A stretch of 64,000 nt of DNA, from assembly GCF_900101445.1 (NCBI RefSeq), contig NZ_FNKE01000001.1, positions 682,001-746,000 on the forward strand. The letters are read 5' to 3'. The first letter of the stretch is position 1, and each line of letters begins with the position of its first letter. The DNA is from Streptococcus equinus (lineage in GTDB: Bacteria; Bacillota; Bacilli; Lactobacillales; Streptococcaceae). The notes below the pieces were generated by a model. That model had not been told where the DNA came from. It was given only the letters and a program-made list of their open reading frames with translations, and ran no database searches. A program made the position numbers and the translations under genes. This document shows, in pieces, positions 59,752 to 64,000 of the stretch.

Positions 59752-59805
59752 CGTAAACTCATTATGAGCCAAGAGTCAAGTCTTGTTTCATGGTTTTATT
59801 GTAAC

Positions 59806-59927
59806 AAAAAAGCTAGCTCACGCTAGCCCTGCAAAGAAGCTCTACTGTTTTTGTTTCAAGTGTCCTAGCCAGTCCACTCATTACGGTAGTCCGTGTAAGA
59901 CCATTACACCCTTACCCGTCCATTATA
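59806..59927 (-). ncRNA. Candidate structured small RNA downstream of the endolysin
   Basis: On the minus strand TATAAT (59922-59927), with a weak -35 (TTTACG, 17 bases away, inside the endolysin terminator), precedes about 105 bases without a credible reading frame. They contain GTGTAA-TGGTC-TTACAC nested within GGTA/TACC, a second AGTG/CACT arm, and finally the terminator GCTAGC-GTGA-GCTAGC-T6 (59806-59827). Promoter, compact stems and terminator together suggest a discrete RNA. I cannot assign it to a known class. Confidence 0.5.
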
Positions 59928-59929
59928 CC

Positions 59930-59960
59930 AAAAAAGCTCCCGACCGTAAAGGTGGGAGCG
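59930..59960 (-). terminator. Terminator of the phage lysis operon
   Basis: GCTCCC/GGGAGC stem (59936-59941 and 59954-59959) extended by ACC/GGT, with a T6 run on the minus strand, ten bases after the endolysin stop. Confidence 0.92.
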
Positions 59961-59970
59961 TTAAAGTGCT

Positions 59971-61242
59971 TTATTTAATTTTAAGTGTTTGTCCTGCAAA
60001 AATCAAGTTTGGATTAGCAAGACCGTTTAAAGCTGCGATAGATTGGTAGCTAGTACCGTAACGAGCAGCAATTGCTGACAAGTTATCACCTGCGCGCACT
60101 GTGTAGTAAACTGAACCAGTGTTAGCTGAACCGTTAACACGCAATACTTGTCCTACATAGATAAGATTTGGATTGGCAATGCCATTGAGATTAGCTAGCG
60201 ATTGATAGCTTGTCCCAAATTTGGCAGCAATGCTAGAAAGCGTGTCGCCAGAACGTACTGTGTACGTGTTAGTTGTTGGTGCTGGTTGTGTGTTAGCTAC
60301 TGAAATGATTTCAACGTCTGCTTTACTGATCCATGAATTGATACCAGCTAGCAATACACGATTGCCAGACACTTGAGCAACGTCATATGTGCGACCTCTA
60401 ACCCAGCTTGGAATGCCTTGACCAGTAGCCCATGCATTAGCACTAAATTTAACCTTGACTTGGTTGCCGTTAGCAATATCAGATTTCGGTGTATTGTCCG
60501 CTTGTTGGCCTTGAGCGATAGCTGGCGTATTAGTTTTAGGATTATCGTGCTTAGTGTAGCCGTTGTCGGTAATGCCAGTCAAATCAACGTTTCCGTCCAA
60601 GCCGCCTGCGATGTACGTTGAGGTAAATTGATAAATTGCCACGCCGTCCATGCTTGGAAAGACGTTATAATTTGGTGCTGGCGTTACTGCATAGTTTGGG
60701 TAAGCGGCCATCCAAAGTGAATCTGGGAACTCACGAATGATTTGGTCGACGTACACATTAGCCACTGTATAAGGCTTGTAGCTATAATACATAGGCGTGT
60801 AGCCTGCAGCTTTAATCATGCGCATACCGTGCAAAATAGCGTTGGTATTCGCTTGTTTATCAGCACTAGCTCCGCTTTCGTAGTCTAAAGCCACGATTGA
60901 GCCTTTAGGCGTTTGAACTTGTGGCAAGAATGTATTTAAGACTTGTTCGCCAAGACTAGCATTTCCGCCGACCTGATACCAGATGTAAGTATGAGCACGC
61001 TTGCCTTGAGCGATTGCTGATGCAACTTGCGTTTCATACGTTGTCTGTCCGTACATACCACCACCATTTACACCACCGATTTGACAAATAGCGAATTTAT
61101 CGTGGCCATAGCCGAAAATACCGTTTTGACCTTGATAGCGTGACCAGTCGACACCTTGGTCACCAACTGCGGCATAAGCAGTTGATTGTAACAATAGGCT
61201 AGCGCCTAAAACAGCACCTGCTAAAAGTCGTTTAATCTTCAT
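59971..61242 (-). CDS. Prophage endolysin: GH25 muramidase with two LysM domains and a signal peptide
   Basis: 423 aa. Order: an apparent Sec signal peptide ([24 protein letters not shown], cut near residue 24); a GH25 lysozyme domain ([12 protein letters not shown], catalytic acids in VALDYESG and later; about 25-215); a linker; an SH3-like segment (about 265-315); two LysM repeats ([29 protein letters not shown] and [29 protein letters not shown]). Cleaves peptidoglycan to release phage. A signal peptide means it can be exported without holin and activated on membrane collapse. Just downstream of the holin gene, overlapping it by 11 bases. Confidence 0.93.
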   Translation of the reverse strand: MKIKRLLAGAVLGASLLLQSTAYAAVGDQGVDWSRYQGQNGIFGYGHDKFAICQIGGVNGGGMYGQTTYETQVASAIAQGKRAHTYIWYQVGGNASLGEQVLNTFLPQVQTPKGSIVALDYESGASADKQANTNAILHGMRMIKAAGYTPMYYSYKPYTVANVYVDQIIREFPDSLWMAAYPNYAVTPAPNYNVFPSMDGVAIYQFTSTYIAGGLDGNVDLTGITDNGYTKHDNPKTNTPAIAQGQQADNTPKSDIANGNQVKVKFSANAWATGQGIPSWVRGRTYDVAQVSGNRVLLAGINSWISKADVEIISVANTQPAPTTNTYTVRSGDTLSSIAAKFGTSYQSLANLNGIANPNLIYVGQVLRVNGSANTGSVYYTVRAGDNLSAIAARYGTSYQSIAALNGLANPNLIFAGQTLKIK

Positions 61243-61429
61243 CGAGCTCTTCCTCCTTCAAATCAGATAGATTAGTCAATACACAAACCAAACCAGATAA
61301 AAGAGCGGTTGAAACAACCACTCTCCAGTCCACTTGTGTGATTAATGTACTAGCGCCAATGACACCAACCGCCGATTGCGCCATGGTTTTTAAGACCTTA
61401 ACTCCCAATTTTTCAAAATACTTTTTCAT
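61232..61429 (-). CDS. Prophage holin
   Basis: 65 aa with two membrane segments ([14 protein letters not shown] and [18 protein letters not shown]), a short Lys-rich N-terminus and a strongly acidic tail ([10 protein letters not shown]), the profile of small r1t-like streptococcal holins. Located directly before the endolysin, overlapping it; it sets the time of lysis. Confidence 0.85.
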   Translation of the reverse strand: MKKYFEKLGVKVLKTMAQSAVGVIGASTLITQVDWRVVVSTALLSGLVCVLTNLSDLKEEELDED

Positions 61430-61650
61430 TTTTCAACCTCGCTTTCCAAGCGTGCAATGCGTTCATCGACGTACTTGCTATGTTCTTCCAGTCTAAATGT
61501 ACGTTCGATAACGCTATTATGTTTATCAACCTGTTTTTTTAGCTCGTTGATTTGGTAGTTGGTTAGTTTGGCGCTCGTAACAATACCACCAAACGTTCCT
61601 ACCAAAGTCGCTAAGAGCGAAAATAACCCCGTTAAAATTTCAGCATGCAT
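61426..61650 (-). CDS. XhlA-like phage protein with one membrane helix and a coiled coil
   Basis: 74 aa: an N-terminal membrane helix (EILTGLFSLLATLVGTFGGIVTSAKL) and a heptad-patterned C-terminal coiled coil (QINELKKQVDKHNSVIERTFRLEEHSKYVDERIARLES), like haemolysin XhlA/holin-accessory proteins. A reading frame 53 codons longer exists, but the GAGAGGAG ribosome-binding site precedes MHAEILTG at 61650. Overlaps the holin by four bases. Confidence 0.82.
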   Translation of the reverse strand: MHAEILTGLFSLLATLVGTFGGIVTSAKLTNYQINELKKQVDKHNSVIERTFRLEEHSKYVDERIARLESEVEK

Positions 61651-61675
61651 AATCTCCTCTCGCTTCCTAAGCTGA

Positions 61676-61999
61676 CTATTCAGCGTCTGGCAAGTTCCAA
61701 TCTGGATTGCCGTCTTCGTCAAATTGCATGATGTAGCATTTTGCGTCAGCGAATCCATCAAGTGGAAGCGCAAGGATTGAACCACCGAATTTTGAAATAC
61801 CGACGACATTGCTGAATTCTTTAAATTGACGTTTGCCGTTAATCACAACCGGTTTACGTTCATGCTCGATGTGCATGTACAGGTCGTAATTTCCTGCAAT
61901 ATAGCGCACATACTCACCGTTTTCTTTCATATAAGTGAGCGCTTGCGCCAAATCGAAAGGTTGTGTGATTTCGTCTACATTGATAAGTTCTTCTGCCAT
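61676..61999 (-). CDS. Small prophage protein of unknown function
   Basis: 107 aa, soluble, beta-rich in prediction (VRYIAGNYDLYMHIEHERKPVVINGKRQF, FGGSILALPLDGFADAKCYIMQFDEDGNPDWNL), with an AAGGAG ribosome-binding site. Between the tail-fibre and lysis genes; streptococcal phages often have short unnamed proteins at this place, and some are structural. Function unknown. Confidence 0.78.
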   Translation of the reverse strand: MAEELINVDEITQPFDLAQALTYMKENGEYVRYIAGNYDLYMHIEHERKPVVINGKRQFKEFSNVVGISKFGGSILALPLDGFADAKCYIMQFDEDGNPDWNLPDAE

Positions 62000-62022
62000 T
62001 TTGTTTATCTCCTTTTTTAAAA

Positions 62023-64000
62023 TTAATAACTAAATACTAAAGTGCCGCGATAATTTACATTAGCCTCTGCGTTTAAGACGTGCAAGCTACCATCCGAATT
62101 AAGCTGGATGTTACGGTCATGGTCTGGCATAACTGACCATGCTTTGGCTGTCATCATCAAAGATTTTTTAGTAAATTCTTGCGGTATGCCGCCAATCGTG
62201 TGAGTGCCTGCACTGTTAAATGTCACATCGTAGTTAACAACCACTAGACGACCTTGAATCATGTACTCACAACCGCTGACACCTGTTGATGTCCAGTCTG
62301 TGTAGTTAGACGCTTGGAAGTTCAAATAACCAGACGACGTCATAGTCAAACGACGTTTTAATTCGCTATCAATCTCAAAGCGGATTGCGCCAAAGTCAGG
62401 GTCAGACAGACCGTAATGCACGACGTTCTCGAGATTGTCATTGTAATCAACAACAAGAAAGCGCAATTCGCCAGCCTGCAAGACTGCTAGCGGCATATCT
62501 GTCGGCGTGGTTTCACTACCGTTCTTGCGCTGAATCGCGCCAGACGATGCGAAAGCGTGGTTATCAAGAAACAAGCCTTGCTTGTATGCTGGGCGATTGT
62601 ATGTGCCCCAACTGTCGGTCGCGCTGCCTGCTGTCTTATTCTCTTGCAACAAGAGTGAGCCACCACGAATAGCGCCTAGATTTGAGTTGACTGCAGACAA
62701 ATTGTTAACGTTTAGCTTGTTGGCTGTCACTGCGCCGTCAACAATCATGTTTGCTGTAACTTGCATTTCGTCCGCAATGATTTTGACACTGTTAGCGTCT
62801 TGCGCAATCATTGTCGCAAACTTATTGCCGTTAATGGTTTTGCCGACTTTTGTCACAAAACCGTTATTATCAAGATTCAAGCTAGCACTCTTAACCGTCG
62901 TACTGTCTAGCGTGTTAACACCAACTTGTGCTGCGTCTGCTTTCGAGACAGCTGTATTCGCTGTCGCCTGCGCATTGCTTGCTGCAGTCTGTACACTTGA
63001 CACGCTTGCGGTGATTGCGTCGGTTGTTTGTTTGATTTCCGACTTGGCTTGTGCGAGAGCAGCGTCACTAATCGTGTCTTCAGGCGCTAACATATAATCA
63101 TGATATACATTGCCTTTTTCAACCATGATTTTGCCGTCGTTGTACAATCGTGCTGAAACACGCAAGTATTTTGCGTTTGCTGGTACTGTCAGCGTTTGCT
63201 GTACACATTGATAATCAGAGGTGTAGTTTCCAGCTTGCCGACCACCATTCAACGTTTTATCTTCGTTGTAAAACTGCCATGCTCGCCAGCCCTGCTGATT
63301 TTCGGTCAATGTAGTCCAGACTTGGAAAGCATACTTCTCACCTACTTCGACAGGAATATAGTCGGATGTGCGCTCTTTATATGTCGCGCTTGCTGCACCT
63401 AGGTTTGTGCTACCGTACGCTAAGAAACCGTCACTTGAATTTGCAATCACATAAAGATTTTTAAAATCTTTGCTTGTCGGAATCCGCTCATTCACACTAC
63501 TAATCTGGCTGCTCAACTGGTTAGCTGTTGCTGTCAAATTGCTTTCGGCAGTCGTCACACGACCAGACAACGAATCAAAATCAGATTGCGAAACTTTCGC
63601 TTGCAAACCTGTATTCAATGCGCTGATTTGAGTCGTGTGTGTGCTGATTGTTTGTGCGTTGCTGTTAGCGGTAGCTTGCGCACTATCAGCTTTGCTTGTA
63701 GCTGTCGAAATGCCAGATTGCAATTCAGTTTTGGCTGTGTTTAGTTCTGTTTTAGTAGCAAGCAAGGTCATGCCGTCGGCTGTTTGCTGAATTTGGCTAG
63801 ATAGCGAGCTGATTTGTGTAGCTGTATCTTCAGGTGCTAGGCTGTAATCAGTTGCAACACTGCCTTTTTCAAATTTTAGCTTTCCATCACTGTACAGACG
63901 TGCTGAAATACGAATGTATTTAACGCCCGCTGGCATAGTGATAATGTGTTGGAAATGTGAAACATTGTCTTCGTCTGTTGTCACATTAAAACCAGGCGTT
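62023..64000 (-). CDS. Phage tail / receptor-binding protein, partial (start beyond the window)
   Basis: At least 658 residues are in frame to the window end, without a stop; the real start lies outside. Features in order from the visible N-terminal part: a carbohydrate-binding-like module (about the first 45 residues), coiled coil (ATQISSLSSQIQQTADGMTLLATK...), a second copy of the module (FLAYGSTNLGAASATYKERTS... DYMLAPEDTISDAAL), another Ala/Thr/Gln-rich coiled coil, a beta-rich gp58-like shaft (VKIIADEMQVTANMIVDGAVTANKLN), and a C-terminal head domain. Binds the host surface. The duplicated module is discussed below. Confidence 0.88.
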   Translation of the reverse strand, partial: TPGFNVTTDEDNVSHFQHIITMPAGVKYIRISARLYSDGKLKFEKGSVATDYSLAPEDTATQISSLSSQIQQTADGMTLLATKTELNTAKTELQSGISTATSKADSAQATANSNAQTISTHTTQISALNTGLQAKVSQSDFDSLSGRVTTAESNLTATANQLSSQISSVNERIPTSKDFKNLYVIANSSDGFLAYGSTNLGAASATYKERTSDYIPVEVGEKYAFQVWTTLTENQQGWRAWQFYNEDKTLNGGRQAGNYTSDYQCVQQTLTVPANAKYLRVSARLYNDGKIMVEKGNVYHDYMLAPEDTISDAALAQAKSEIKQTTDAITASVSSVQTAASNAQATANTAVSKADAAQVGVNTLDSTTVKSASLNLDNNGFVTKVGKTINGNKFATMIAQDANSVKIIADEMQVTANMIVDGAVTANKLNVNNLSAVNSNLGAIRGGSLLLQENKTAGSATDSWGTYNRPAYKQGLFLDNHAFASSGAIQRKNGSETTPTDMPLAVLQAGELRFLVVDYNDNLENVVHYGLSDPDFGAIRFEIDSELKRRLTMTSSGYLNFQASNYTDWTSTGVSGCEYMIQGRLVVVNYDVTFNSAGTHTIGGIPQEFTKKSLMMTAKAWSVMPDHDRNIQLNSDGSLHVLNAEANVNYRGTLVFSY

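Noticed and set aside
59783-60049. + strand frame of 88 codons over the post-lysin terminators
   Set aside because: It crosses two terminators, the candidate RNA and the endolysin end, has no ribosome-binding site and no recognisable domain; it is an accident of the GC-rich hairpins.
62582-63097. 171-codon + strand frame opposite the tail protein
   Set aside because: Antisense shadow of the repetitive Ala/Thr codons of the coiled coil; no start signals and no family.
58435-64000. CRISPR array or toxin-antitoxin pair in the prophage end
   Set aside because: The repeated 51-base units occur only twice and carry promoters, not spacers; no toxin family could be recognised among the small proteins.

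Overview
The window is about 64 kb of a low-GC Firmicute chromosome, almost certainly a Streptococcus. Supporting signs are the mtaR-lspA-rluD and L21-Prp-L27 neighbourhoods, the streptococcal MET-box, GlnR and CodY motifs, and the aroDEBC-tyrA order. Having gdhA, a queuosine operon, fruRKA, metE-metF and a Dxs-like protein together suggests the S. bovis/equinus-thermophilus side of the genus; the species is an inference I cannot settle. About 58 kb is ordinary core genome. The last 5.5 kb (58.4-64.0 kb) is the lysis end of a prophage that continues beyond the window.

Layout, left to right. gdhA has a promoter packed with GlnR and CodY-like sites (0-1.6 kb). A DUF308 membrane protein follows. 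The preQ1/queuosine operon queC-queD-queE-queF sits behind a preQ1-I riboswitch, with a decayed duplication between queE and queF (2.2-4.8 kb). A long operon runs DUF1149-degV-dapB-cca-ABC-F and then, after a short gap, a heterodimeric ABC exporter (4.8-13.5 kb). Next come a GH73 glucosaminidase and a Dxs-like ThDP enzyme under a MerR-type promoter (13.6-16.2 kb). The methionine pair metE and metF-fusion has MET-boxes upstream (16.3-20.5 kb). The fructose operon fruR-fruK-fruA has a cre site and repeated putative FruR sites (20.6-24.3 kb).

The centre holds ferredoxin/flavodoxin-NADP reductase, a GrpB-family protein, trmD-rimM, tRNA-Glu and tRNA-Gln, khpA-rpsP, a methyltransferase, a TVP38-type membrane protein and a MacAB-like three-gene efflux operon (24.4-33 kb). 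The pyrimidine operon pyrR-pyrP-pyrB-carA-carB starts with a PyrR attenuator. A second PyrR-type hairpin abuts the carA ribosome-binding site (33.2-40.6 kb). Then come mtaR-lspA-rluD, rplU-prp-rpmA, CapA/GNAT, the sulfur-relay pair cysteine desulfurase-thiI, folC, an LDH-like gene, and the shikimate operon from a 23S-type methyltransferase through aroDEBC, tyrA and a YlbF/YheA-like gene (40.7-58 kb).

The prophage end is transcribed leftward: tail/receptor-binding protein (cut by the window), small structural protein, XhlA-like protein, holin, and a GH25-LysM endolysin with an apparent Sec signal peptide. Beyond the lysin lies a stack of terminators enclosing a probable structured small RNA. 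After that come four small unknown genes driven by two nearly identical copies of a consensus promoter with a palindrome embedded in it. This post-lysin cassette sits where streptococcal phages often carry morons and anti-CRISPR genes, and it is the least explained and most interesting part of the window. Within the core genome the most interesting item is the Dxs-like enzyme, which has lost several predicted acceptor-binding residues and is driven by a MerR-type promoter.
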